This document shows, piece after piece, positions 45,590 through 57,370 of a stretch of DNA of 64,000 bases (the stretch's first letter is position 1; each line of letters begins with the position of its first letter). The DNA lies in assembly GCF_037042905.1 (NCBI RefSeq), contig NC_087245.1, positions 26,598,501 through 26,662,500 of the forward strand, in the 5' to 3' direction. The notes under the pieces were generated by a model. The model was not told the origin of the DNA. It was given only the letters and a program-made list of their open reading frames with translations, and did no database searches. The DNA comes from Lytechinus pictus. Taxonomy: Eukaryota > Echinodermata > Echinoidea > Temnopleuroida > Toxopneustidae. The position numbers and the translations under genes are program-made.

Positions 45590-48500
45590 ATGGCTGCAGC
45601 AGTAGAAAAGAAAAAAGCGTGAGTTATTCGCAGATTCACAAAAATGATTAGCGTCTGTAATTGTGACACCATCAGTCCCATACACTGGGATTCATGTGTC
45701 GCATGGCAGGATATTGAGTCGTGAATCTGTGAGCTGTGTTATTTTTTGAGCAAATAAAATCAATACTAACTTACTAGACAACAAGATCTGATCCTGAAGT
45801 CCTGCCCCAAATTGCTCAAAGGGAAACAATGAGTAACTTAGATTTATTGAGTAGACAGGGGTAAAATACTTGTTTTAATTTTGATCATTGAATGAGTGGC
45901 TCATGATTGATGTTGATAAAAATTTCAAGAGCCATTTTCTGTTTTCTAGAGCCATTCTTTTTTTTCAGGATTCAGAGCATACATGTAGTTTTGCAATGAA
46001 GTTTGTCCTGCTTGTTTACAAATTAATTTCATGTTTAATATTGTTTATTTATTTTTTCTTCATTATTCTTAATCAGATCTAAGTAAATTGGGCCCATTTG
46101 ATTTATTGTTGATTGTTTCCGGGATTTTTCATGTTTATTTTTTGTAAGTAATAACTTAACCTTAAGTCTAACTTAAAATCGTCCATTGGTATAATTTAAC
46201 GAAGGATGAGGTTTATCATACTACTCTAGGATTGGAACTTGAACTTTGAAGGAATCTTTTTCATAATTTTCAATTTCTTGATAAACTGCTCACTTGAAAG
46301 TTGAAAATAATTTTTTGAATAATTCAATGGATTGCCATCTGATAAATTTAACATGTCAACTTATTTCACATTCTGCGCCAGCACAGTCAATCACTGCAAC
46401 ATAATTTCGCCCTTGAAATTGTATCCGCGCCATATTTCCAAAATATGCAGCGGTTATTTCAGATTTAAGGAGCTAGGTCACAAAAAAATGCGCTGAAAAT
46501 GAAAAAAATCTGTGGGTTTTTTCAGAGTTTGTGAATTTAGGATGGTATCTTCAAAATGAAAAATCCAAAACACAATACGAAAAACTCAACCACATTGAAT
46601 TTGCATGGAAAATTTTCTGTACATCAAAGTTACAGCGAGATCTGGTGCCATTGTACCTCAGGCGATGGTTCGTGTAGGCTCCACTACACTTCAACACCTA
46701 CCCAAACCCTCGGGCAACAAATAATACTCACTCTAAAAAACCAGTGACAAACTGTGTTACTTTTTGGTATTAAAGAAAGGCAACACGTCATGTAAAAAAA
46801 AGACATTAAGCATAGGCCTACTCTACAGTGACTAAACCTACTCTCGGACACAGACTTACTCCTTGCCTTTTCTTGTAAATGTCTCCAAATCAGTGATTTG
46901 AAGCAGGTTCCCAGTTCCCCACATGTATTAATTCACTGCGGCATCCAAAATGGTGAACGCGAATTGAGCGCGTGTCATGTGTGTTTGATTTTTTTTCTCT
47001 TGTTATTCAAATCAACTTTTTGCTGGGTCGGGCGTATCCAATAAAGACAGATCTAACTTCTACCAAAACTATGTTACAAAAGTGCTTGTACCTCTATTTT
47101 CTTGGTTGTTCGCAGGACTACGTCTTGACAGTTGAAATCCATCTGTTTGGAGGAGCTTTTAAAACATTTACATGTATATGAATTTTGGGGGGCTTCTCCT
47201 ACACAGACAGCTAGCCATTTTACAAACAGTGTGATGACACGGACCTATCCCCCTTTGGCTTGAACAATGTATTATTGCCCCAAAATAGGGGTCTATAATT
47301 TGTTATGATTGTTACAAATTTAATAATAGATAATAGTAACATTTATATAGCACTTATCACTTTGTGTCTCTAAGTGCTTTACATACATATGATTACCCCG
47401 GTCACCAGATCCTGGCACGCCCACACACAATATATGCACTTTCTCCACTCTCCGGGGAGCATTCCAACAAGAGTTATAACACTCAATTGCTAGGCATACC
47501 CCATAGGCTTTCGCTCCAGGTACCCATTTAACACTTGGGTGGAGAGTGGCAAAGTGTTGATTAATGCCTTGCCAAAGGACGCTAGGCCATGATGGGATTG
47601 AAACACACGACCCTCTGATTTCAAGGTGAGAGTCAGAACCACTACACCATGACGCTTCCACATCAAGATGGTATTTATTACGATATTCTGATTATTTTCA
47701 GAACTTTGGTAATCTATAGACTTATACTTAATAGTCTAAGAATAATGTTGTTTTATCGGTAAAAATCAAGATTTAATTTTTGGGCATGCCATAGGTTCCC
47801 AGTATAGAAGAATGTAAGAATTACTTCAGTCTATGGAGGAGGTGTAGTGAAGCAAGACATACATGTAGTCCAATGGAATAGTCCGACGAAACAGAGACTG
47901 ATGATGTTTGAAGGTTTGCCTGGTGGTATGAACAATCGCGGAAGAGGGTTACTGTACACCATGTGTAAAGTCCTGGAAGGACTCAGATAAGAAAAGTGGA
48001 TAGAATTGGAGGTGAATTGGACAGGCGAGAAAGTGGAGGTTTGAAAGTAGAGTATTCTTTTCAAAATGAGTGTAGTCCTTAAAAGGACTGTAAACCAGAA
48101 GGAGTGGAAAGCTGATATATTAGGCAGGCTTGTGTAGAAGGCTTGAGTGTATGAGAGAAGGCTGGCTTGAGTCGGCGATTAGAGTGGTAGCAGGAGCAAA
48201 GAGAATAGACTCTATGTTTCGGGCAGGTTGACTGTCCTTCTTCAGGAGACTGAAGCTTTTGGTCTAGCCTCACTACACCTCCTCCAGGATTAAAAAAAAA
48301 AACTGTCTAAAAACTCCAAACAGACCGCTTTCAGCTGTCTAAATCTAAAATTAAATCCTATGACGATATAGGTCAAAGGGTTTTGCCAACTAACGTTACC
48401 GGTACATCATGGTTCCCAACTTTATCAAAATCATATCTGTATAATGTACAAACTTCAGTGGACTTTTACATTTAAAATTGACCTAACATATGAATTCATT

Positions 48501-51500
48501 TTCTATTTTAATGTCTTTCCTGTATATCAAACCAGTGATGTGAAGATTGTCATTGTTGGTGATGCCACAGTTGGGAAAACAACTTTTATTCGACGATATA
48601 TGGATGGAGTTTTCACAGACAATCCTGGTGTAAGTATGCCTGTTTCTAATTAATTGCTACAAATGAACCATCAACATTTAGTTTTTTCTCGAGGTCCACT
48701 CTTAAAATCCTTGATTTGATTGAATATATAAAAATCAAACAAACAAGCTTAAACCCTGACCTAAATAAAAGTAATAAAAGTCTAATGTAGAATAAAAAGA
48801 TGTGGCATTTGATTTTTCACTTAGAATTACAAAACAGTTTGCTTATCCTGGTACTTCATACATGTATATAAAATATGTTTGTGTTTCTTACTAATATTAT
48901 TGTGTGAAACAGTATTTCATTCCTCCATGAAAATGTGATATTTCCATTGCCATAACCTAGAATGAAAAAAAAATGAGTGATAAAAGATGAATTATAATGC
49001 TTAATGCTTACTCATGTTTGAAAACTAAATTCTGTATTTTCTTCCTGCTTCTTGGTTTACCATTACAGCAAACTGTTGGGGCATGTTTCTTTCTGAAACA
49101 ATGGGGGAACTGCAATATAGCCTTATGGGTAAGTGTACTGTAATAAGTTCAAGTGTCGATAATTCAATGTTGGATTAGAGTTAAAAAAGGTTTGACAGTA
49201 TCTTGCACACATCTATCATGCAGTTACCTGCAGAAGCGCAAGCAAGTCAGATTTGCACGCAGAAAAGTTTTGGACATGCTCAAAACTCTGTTGCTGGGGA
49301 GTTTCAGGCAATCACCCGCAAGGTTTGCATGGAACGATGTGACAGGGCCTTTAGCATTGAACAACAATGTATTGCCATAGTCTAAACAAGAAATAATGTA
49401 TAAATCTATAACAGATTAAAGGAAAATGAAACCCTTGAAACCAGCTGAATCCATATCAAAGAGAAAAATCAAAGAAACATATTGTTGAAAGTTTGAGGAA
49501 GATTGAATGAATAATAAGAAAGTTATGAGCATTTGAATGTCGAGATCACTAATGCCATGTAGATCCTCCCATTGGCGATGCAACCAAGATCTGTGATGTC
49601 ACACACGTACAACTCCCTCATTACTTTAGTACTTATTTCACTTATATTCTCACTTTTATAGAGTCTATCACAAGGTGAGGTGTTCTCTTTATGAGAGGAT
49701 AAGTACAGAGGTTTCACAACATTATATCATTGATGAATCGTTTGTCATATGATTAGAATGAGCAAAAAGATATGTTTTGGGGTGTATTTTCAGTGTCCAA
49801 AAGGGGAGAGTTGTTCATCTGTGACATCATAGATCTTGGTTGCATTGCCAATGGGAGGATCTCCATAGCATTAGTGATCTCGACATTCAAATGCTCATAA
49901 CTCTTCTATTGCTAGTCCTATTTTACTCAAACTTTTGTTTATCTTATTTGATTTTTCTGCTTTCACAAAAGCTTACTTGCTCCAAGAGTTTCATTCTCCT
50001 TTAAGTTGCTTTTGCGGTCATGGATTTTCTAACGCTATTAATATTACAAATTTGGAAATACAAATTTCTACATGTCAAATTCACATGGAAGCCATTGAGA
50101 TCTCAGAATCAAATTGAACCCAAGGTCCCGTACGCTGGGCTTTGCATCAATAAGAGAGTTACCACCATACAAAGATCAACACTGAATTTTGGACATTTGA
50201 TTACGTGACGTAATGATAAAAAACAATTGAAAAACTGTAATTTATTACAAATCATCCAAGATTTCATTTCTGATGTCAACTACTGGTAATGAATCGTACT
50301 CATCAAGATCTGTAGAAGGGTGAAGGACTAAATCTGAAGATTATAGAGCGTCCTTGAAGGCATCACGATCGATAGATTTGAGCTTCCAATTCCCTTCGAC
50401 TTGGAAAAGGTTTGCGAACTTTCAAGAAGCAATGTAGAGCTGCATGGTCACTAAGATATGTGGTAGCATCCACGGACCTGACAATATTATCACCATCCCT
50501 AGTAAGCACATAGTCTAACGATGTGTGACCATTTGTGTGAGTAGCATCTTGGACATGCTGGACAAGACCAAATAAGTTATCAAGGGTATCAGCAAATCAT
50601 TGAGTATCTGTGTTTGTCTTATCATCCCAGTGGTTATTAAAATCCTCCACATTGAGAAGTCTGTTTAGCATATTAGAGAGCAACTCTGCAAAATCCTGGA
50701 GAAAACTAGACATTGTAACTCCTGTTCCTTTGACTGTATTGCGGTCGATAAATGACAAGGAGCTTAACTGGGACACAGGAATTACCACTGGGCAGGAAGT
50801 CACAACAGAAGTATTCAAAACTGGCATACTTTGACAACTTTGAGGGAAACAGCTAAAAGCGACTCACGATTGAGACTGCCCACTCCATCTCCCTGACGAG
50901 TTGGACGTGGGACATGCTTGAATTCGAAACCAGGAAGTGTCAAATCTCCAATCACCTTCTCATGTCTGTTACCAGATGATAGCAAAGTTTCAGTTAAGCA
51001 AACGATGACCAAGTCGTGTTCAATGAAATGATCAGTTAGTAGATCGACTCTACTGCAGAGTGACTGGGCATTAATAACTCCCAGCTTACAGTTGTATCTA
51101 AGGTCATGTGATGAAAGCCTAATAGTTGTTGGTTCTGACAAACAAGGTACAATTTGATGATTCGGTGAATGGCCGATGTCCAAGTCCCTAGTCCTTTTTT
51201 CGGTCCCCTCTGGTTCTTAATTGTAGGATTCCTACATTGAGTCCCAAGGATTGATAGTGGCCCAAATTTTTTTGGTAAGGTGATGTTTGCAGTTATATGT
51301 ACACACTCTTTAACCAGATCAGCCTTGTAGAACCTGGTCCTGGATTTAATTCAAGTCAATCCAGGGAGATGAATGTTCAGTCCAGCATCACCAGTGATTC
51401 GAAGGTGACATTCATAGAGTTCTGGCATATCTGGGAAAAATATTGAGCTTGTTAAATAATTCATCCCAGAGCACATAATACAGGTGACCCCCTGCTCGAA

Positions 51501-53133
51501 ATGTGGCTATTATTGCTTGCCTGCACAACCAATCCATTGTTTTGACCACATACACTTTTCACATGTAAATGAATTAAAAAAAAAAGCAGTAATGCCCTGG
51601 AGATATTCTAGTAGAGAACATGAATCTCCATGAAAAACTGCGTAAGGGCCGGGTAGCACCTATGATCCTCCATATATTTAATGTTTGCTCCTGGAGTTTC
51701 TCCTGTTCTCCTGCAGGATCCTCATTGCTACCTTGTCTATCCATGTAGACACCATTCTGTTGGTATGCTATCCACATTGATACTTCAAGAAAATTATCAG
51801 TGTTGCATCCCAGATCACCAGGGATCCACATCAGGGATTATTCATGTTGCGATCCATGAAAGTGTAAAAGCCCCCTTAGACCCTAGCGTGACATATTACA
51901 TACAAAACATACAGCAGCTCTATAGATTAAGAGGATGTTGTACATTCAAATTTATTGCTTTTATTAAATAAAATGTAACTGACACTTTTTGTCATTTTGT
52001 GATTGGATACTCTGGAAAAGTGATATAATTCTGATCTTTGTTTTTTTCCCTCATCTTTAATGTACATTTACTGAATGTTTTATTTTTGAACCATGTAGGA
52101 TACAGCTGGGGAGGAACGGTTTTCTGGTCTGAGTTCGTTCTACTGCCGTAATGCATCTGCTGCCATCATAGCCTATGACATCACAAGAAAGAACTCCTTT
52201 GAACTGTTACAGGAGCGTTATATTCCACTCCTTGAATCTGCCAAAGAAGACTGCCTTCTCTGCTTGACAGGAATGAAGAATGACCTTGTCACCAGCAATA
52301 CCAGGTAGGAAGGTCTATCTACCTTCATGCTGTTCTGCAAGCACAGAGTCTGAAGTATGAGACTAGATTGGCTCATATGTTGTAAATGCTGTCGGGTCGG
52401 GAGTCCAGTCTCCACCCCAGGCATGATATAATTTGTTGAATTGTCAAATTTGAGTCTGCTTGCAGACTATTCTGATATCAAGTTGGTTTGGATATTATTA
52501 AAAGAAAAGTCATACTTGCATTTCTTTAATTTGCAAAATGTCTGCAGCACTGCCTGCCTTAAGAACGGGTGCAGTTTATAGAACTTTCCATTTTCACTGA
52601 CAGTCAACCAGCAATGCTAGTAAGTTGTGAATTGGTGCAGAGATTTGAGGTTCTAGCTCTGGTCATGTCTTTCTGATGGTGAGGTTAAAGGTCGGTCCCA
52701 AACATAAACAATCATATCTCCCTGATTCACGAGTGCAAAAACTCAATCACATGCTTGTTAAGCCTATTTTAATTACAGAATTTGGTAGTCTATAGATTAA
52801 ACTGATAGTACTGTGAGATTTGATTGTTCTGTTTTTTTTTCATTTTACTACAGACAAGTAGCACATGGTGAAGCCAAGGAGTTTGCTTGTAGACTCAACG
52901 CAAGTCGGTTCCAGGAGATCAGAAGAAACAATCCAAATCAGAAAATCCAGGCCCCTTTCTTCGAGACCAGCTCCAAGACCGGTGCAAATGTGGACCAAGT
53001 GTTTGAATATATATTCAGCAGTATCTTGCCAAGGACAGGGGGAAATATGGCACAAAAGAAGGACACAGTTGATATGAGCGGTGACTCTGGGAATTCTAAA
53101 GAACAGCTCAAAAAGAAAGGGTGCTGCAATTGA
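45590..53133 (+). CDS. rab20: Rab20-like small GTPase, complete five-exon gene
   Basis: Exons 45590..45618, 48536..48629, 49069..49128, 52099..52304 and 52854..53133 have GT..AG borders and a continuous frame, giving 222 residues, the usual Rab size. G1 is GDATVGKT (18-25), G2 Thr is T43 in QTVG, G3 is WDTAGEERF (61-69), G4 is GMKND (119-123), G5 is ETSSK (167-171). The C terminus is KKGCCN, a CCX geranylgeranylation signal. LKQW...NIALWDTAG and the YCR, DCL and KTGANVD segments resemble Rab20 (phagosome and endosome maturation in vertebrates). Oddities: the catalytic Gln after DTAG is Glu (E66) and the G4 Asn is Met (M120), so low hydrolysis and altered nucleotide binding are inferred. A basic/Asn-rich insert (about 145-162) precedes G5. 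The start MAAAVEKKK lies in a tiny first exon and is chosen because it splices in phase to ADVKIVIVG. Confidence 0.88.
47323..47660 (-). mobile_element. tRNA-derived SINE in intron 1 of the Rab gene
   Basis: The minus-strand head carries an A box (TGGTGTAGTGG, 47649-47639) and a B box (GTTTCAATCCC, 47604-47594) at tRNA-like spacing, with tRNA-like stems between them. The body contains GTAAAGCACTTAGAGACACA and the tail runs through TGCTATATAAATGTTACTAT to an ATT-rich end. RNA polymerase III transcription is inferred from the boxes. Confidence 0.75.
47834..48290. mobile_element. TIR element, about 457 bp, in intron 1 of the Rab gene
   Basis: The left end GGAGGAGGTGTAGTGAAGCA and the right end, reverse-complemented, GGAGGAGGTGTAGTGAGGCT are inverted copies over about 24 bp. 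The minus strand contains CTCCTGAAGAAGGACAG and CCCGAAACATAGAGTC, a phrase type often seen near 3' ends of retroelements, so it may be a composite. The short minus-strand frames have no recognised domain. Confidence 0.5.
49416..50004. mobile_element. TTAA-bounded MITE, 'AAGGAGAATGAAAC' family, in intron 3 of the Rab gene
   Basis: Left TTAAAGGAAAATGAAACCCT and right, reverse-complemented, TTAAAGGAGAATGAAACTCT. Inner arms are inverted too: CATGTAGATCCTCCCATTGG and CCAATGGGAGGATCTCCAT; CAACCAAGATCTGTGATGTC and GACATCATAGATCTTGGTTG. Pairing therefore extends over 200 bp on each side. A decayed relative lies at 17345..17460. Confidence 0.8.
50340..51200 (-). pseudogene. LINE endonuclease (APE-type) relic in intron 3 of the Rab gene
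   Basis: Minus-strand frames read LGVINAQSLCSRVDLLTDHF, DLVIVCLTETLL (catalytic Glu region of the fold) and PGFEFKHVPRPTRQGDGVG. After frame breaks come LLNVEDFNNHWDD (the GDFN-like motif), then HTNGHTSLDYVLTRDG and TYLSDHAALHCF, with the terminal SDH motif. This is the order in APE endonuclease domains of LINE ORF2. The ORF is split among frames and lacks the reverse transcriptase, so it is a dead fragment. Confidence 0.75.
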
Positions 53134-53574
53134 CACACATCTCGCGTCATGTATTTTTCAGATAGAAATGTTTAATATAAGAAGTTCCAGCACAGCATCC
53201 AGACAATGTGGTAAGAAATGCGTGTTTGTCCTGTCCTTGTTCTTGTGTTGTTAATATTATGGTATTTCATGAGAAATTCCTTAATTTTCTATATACACGT
53301 AGTATGATATGGCATGCAAAGTATTGATTTTAATGAAAAATGCACTGTTCGTGTGATAACTCAAGAAACCTTTGACGGATGAACTTCATATTTGGATCAT
53401 GTATGCATAGGGGAATGACAATGATTGATTTGTTTTGGGGCATGGAGGTCAAATGTTGAATGTCACAGAGTTTTAAATACCTTAAATGCCTTGTTCTTGT
53501 AATAACTCAAGTACTGTTTGACATATCATCTTCAAACTTTGGTCATGTAAGCATATTGGAGTGATGGTGATCTG
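53134..53574. other. 3' flank / probable 3' UTR of the Rab gene
   Basis: No close AATAAA follows the stop, so the transcript end is not visible. The text has a repetitive feel (AATAACTCAAGTACTGTTTG and a similar phrase at 53360 and 54310), suggesting an old repeat. Confidence 0.4.
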
Positions 53575-54106
53575 TTAAAGGGATACTCCAGGCTGAAAAT
53601 AATATGATTTGAACAGATTAAGAAAAATCATACAAACAAAACACTGAAAAGTTGATCAAAATTGGACAAGGAATAACAAAGTTATGGCACTTTAAAGCTT
53701 TGCATTTTTCCGATGAAACTTTTCTAGGCATGTCTTCATGAATATTCAATGAGCAAACTGATGATGTCATATCCCCACTTGTTCTTTTGTATTTTATTAT
53801 ATGAAATTAGGTTTATTCAAAAAATTTCTACCAAGAACTAGATTAATTGAATTGAATAATAATTAAGTGCAATAATTATTTATTGCTGCAACTTATTTCA
53901 TCATAATGGAGACACATCATTTACACATTAATTAAAAAATGAATTAATTTTAATATCATGTAATAACATAAGAAAAATGGAAATCTTAAACATTCAATAA
54001 CTTTGTTATTTGTTATCCGATTTGATGAAATTTTCAGCACTTTGCTCTGTAAATTTTACTCTATTTCCTTAGATACAAATATCTTCAGCCCGGAGCATCC
54101 CTTTAA
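53575..54106. mobile_element. TTAA-bounded MITE, 'GGATACTCCAGGCTGAA' family, good copy
   Basis: Left TTAAAGGGATACTCCAGGCT and right, reverse-complemented, TTAAAGGGATGCTCCGGGCT: about 22 bp with two mismatches, both ending in TTAA. Body phrases CAAACTGATGATGTCATATC and TTTGATGAAATTTTCAGCAC echo the other TTAA families. It lies just downstream of the Rab gene. Confidence 0.85.
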
Positions 54107-57100
54107 GTTTTGCAGATCACAATGTCAAAGGTTCAAATTCAGAGATCATTATACCTGAAAATGCATGCATTGTACATGTACTTATGATAGCTGATTAACA
54201 AATTTGAGGTATCAACTTCAAAAGTTGAAAATGATCTGATTAGTTTTGGGAAGCAGAGATCGAAGGTCACAGAGGTCATACATCTTGAAATACATGTATA
54301 TAATTTTCATGATAATTCAAGAACTGTTTGATGGACTGACTTCAATCTTCGACCCCATTCTCATCTATGTTGGTAAACTAGTTTAGTGGAACCAGTTTAG
54401 TGGGAACTAATTTAATGTGTAATGGAGATGCTTGAAGCAGTCTTGGAAGCGATCTTAAGTGGTCTTCCAAACCAGTTTGGAAAACCACCTTGTGATGTGG
54501 CTTTCAAAACTGCTTTGCCTTTTTAAACTGGTTTAAGTGTAGGTGAATTATACACAACTGTTCTTCAGGAAGCTATCTTCGCACAGAAGTATGAGACTGT
54601 GCAAACTCAGTATACAATGTGTGTAGAATGTCTACGTTGCGGTTTCAAATTTCACATGAGACAATTGACTCCACTGAGATCGTTCCCCAGAGCAACAAGA
54701 GCACTTTACCAATTTATCCTATCAATGCTAATGAAACTTGTTACTCACATTGGTCATGGAGTAAAGAGTGCAAGATACATTATTTAAGTGTGTCAGAAAC
54801 TGTTTTGCCATAGTAATTATGATGGTGTTGCCATTTCCTCACATAAGACCATGGTGACCGCCAGGCTGGGGTAAAGATCAACTTCAGTTTTATCATGATT
54901 TCAAAAGTATTTGATGATCAAAATTTTTAATTAATAGCTATTGTGTTTTAAAAAAACCTTGTATTTGAGGATTATCTAATTGAAAATTTATTTCACCATG
55001 ATACGTGTACATTTTCTTACATGTAAATTTGTTTTAACTCATAACATATTCACAGTTTTGACAAGCTCAATGTCAAAAAGTCATCACGGCTGCTTTATGG
55101 AGTTGCATGTGCAGGCGAGGGTGCCAGGGGCATTCCACCAATATTTAACTTACTACTAACATTATCTGATGTGTTTGTGTTTATATGTTGTTACTCAGTG
55201 ATTCATTGTTTGCTTATTTTGTTTGATATCAATTAGTTATAATATATAAGAACTGCATTTTTCTCACTTTCAGTAACTTTTTCCTTTGAAAATACTTTTA
55301 CCTCAACTTTTTAAACATCTTTTTATATCTAATGTTACTTCATATATACTTCACGTAATGAATTAACCATGTGACTTTTTAAAATGACAATTACACCCTC
55401 AATGTATGCATCACCCATGCATGACTTGATACTGTATATCAAAATATTTTCCTAAAAAGTTGGTCAGTGGGAGTGACACTCCACTCTTGCCTTATTATTT
55501 CGCTAAAGCCTGTTTTGTTTGATAAACAGAGAATATTTTAAAGGGGATGATGTTCTTTTTGCTGGTTTTTATGAAGGATTAAAAATCAATGTGAATCTGA
55601 TTATTATTATTACTATTGTTAATGTGTACATGTTATTTTACAACCAAGCTACATATATACCCAACACTGGTCTCTAATAATAATGATTAATAGAACATTA
55701 TAAAAGAAGATAAATACACAATATAATGATTTGAGAAAATTGGTAGTGTACAATAAGACCAGTCATTATAGGTATATACCTGCATAATAGTTATGATAAA
55801 TTATGAAGTATCATTAAAAATCAGCTTTGATGGAGATATAATGAATTTGTAAAGCTAAGACTGAGAATAATATTGAAATAAAACGAAAACATGGTTTGAC
55901 TGTGCAGGAAAAATGTTGTTTTAGCTTAGCATGAATTTTACAGTTTGTAAACTACATGTAGGTATACATTCAAAAATGAAATTAGAGATAAATTAAAGAT
56001 AAATTTAAAGCAGAGAAAATGAATGTAGACATGATTGATAATGTGGGTTAAATATAACTTGACCATTTCATGGTAGAGTAAACAAGCCTTCTAGGCTTAT
56101 TGTTCATGTCTATAATATAAAAAATACTTTTACTCGTAATCATATCTCTGTGTTTATTACTGATATACTTCCTTTAAATTCACAGAGTGCCAAACAGATT
56201 CTAGTTGAACACATGTCTTTCATTAGAACTAACTAAAAAAGGAATATGATGTAATAAGAGTATTTCATAGTTGAAATCAATGTGGCTCTTTTAAGCACTC
56301 TGATTTGATATACAAACTGACCTGATTCAGTGATTCTACATCCACTTCCCTACAAGGACCAAAATTGTATTTTTTTGTAAAATTATTACTTAGTTATATA
56401 TTTCAAGACAATCATGTCCCAATTCATTTATATAAGCAGATATTCATGTATGTTCAAAATCAGTATGATTACCTGTGCCATCAATATTACCTTTCTACAA
56501 CTGTATTGATTGAAGCTCACCTTGTAACAATTTACTCTATTTTTCACTGGATATTTTTGGGAATAGTTGTTTTTTATTCTAAAAAATGCTGTATGGGTCA
56601 AAATCCTGGCCTTCCTTTTAAGTGTATGGACCTCTGATTAGGTACCCATTTCATTACTTACTATTATGGCAAGTATATCATTATGAAAAATACCATAGAG
56701 ATTTGAGTTTAGTGGCATGCTGCTAAGTCATGTTACCATGGCAATTACAGTATGGTAATGGCAAAGCAACCACAACCATGAGTTCTGTGCGAAATGGGCC
56801 CCTCATGAATTCAACAATCATGGAGTCACAAAAAGGGGGCGTTCAAATTGGTGTTCATGTTTTCAAGGGAAGTGCAGTCAAACTCAGTGGTTTTCTCATG
56901 GCATTGATCTTGTTAATCCTAGGCTAACTCAAGGTTAACTAAGACTACACTTTTTATAGAATGCCAGCCAGTTCATTTACATACTAGAAGTACAAATTGT
57001 CAAATTTTGTAGAGATCCCCCTCCCCTTAGAGAAACAATTATTTAATGAGAAGAAAACTACCATTTGAGTACAATCAAGTTTCAATGAATATTTTGATGC

Positions 57101-57239
57101 ATTACGGTATCCTATTTCATGAATATTGAATGAGAAAGGCAAAATATAGCATTCCATAGAAGTCTTGACTAAAATTCTTATTCAGTTCCACTCGCATCCT
57201 TTGGAAAAGTGTTATCTTCTGTATTTGTTAATTATTATT
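54107..57239. other. AT-rich intergenic, no gene recognised
   Basis: A stretch at about 54350-54540 rich in AAACTGGTTT / AAACCAGTTT words may be another decayed inverted-repeat element. Frames at 54599, 56365 and 56730 have no supporting features. Confidence 0.45.
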
Positions 57240-57258
57240 AATATTATTATCATTATCA

Positions 57259-57303
<45 letters not shown>

Positions 57304-57370
57304 TTATTATTATCATTGTTATTGTTCATTATTATGATTATTAATATTATGGTTGTTGTTATCAGCATTG
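57230..57370. repeat. (TTA)n-rich microsatellite
   Basis: Imperfect TTA/ATT triplets with CAT and GTT interruptions over about 140 bases. Confidence 0.9.

Noticed and set aside
47594-47660. Functional tRNA gene
   Set aside because: The A and B boxes are present but the stems pair poorly and the tRNA-like part continues into a SINE body.
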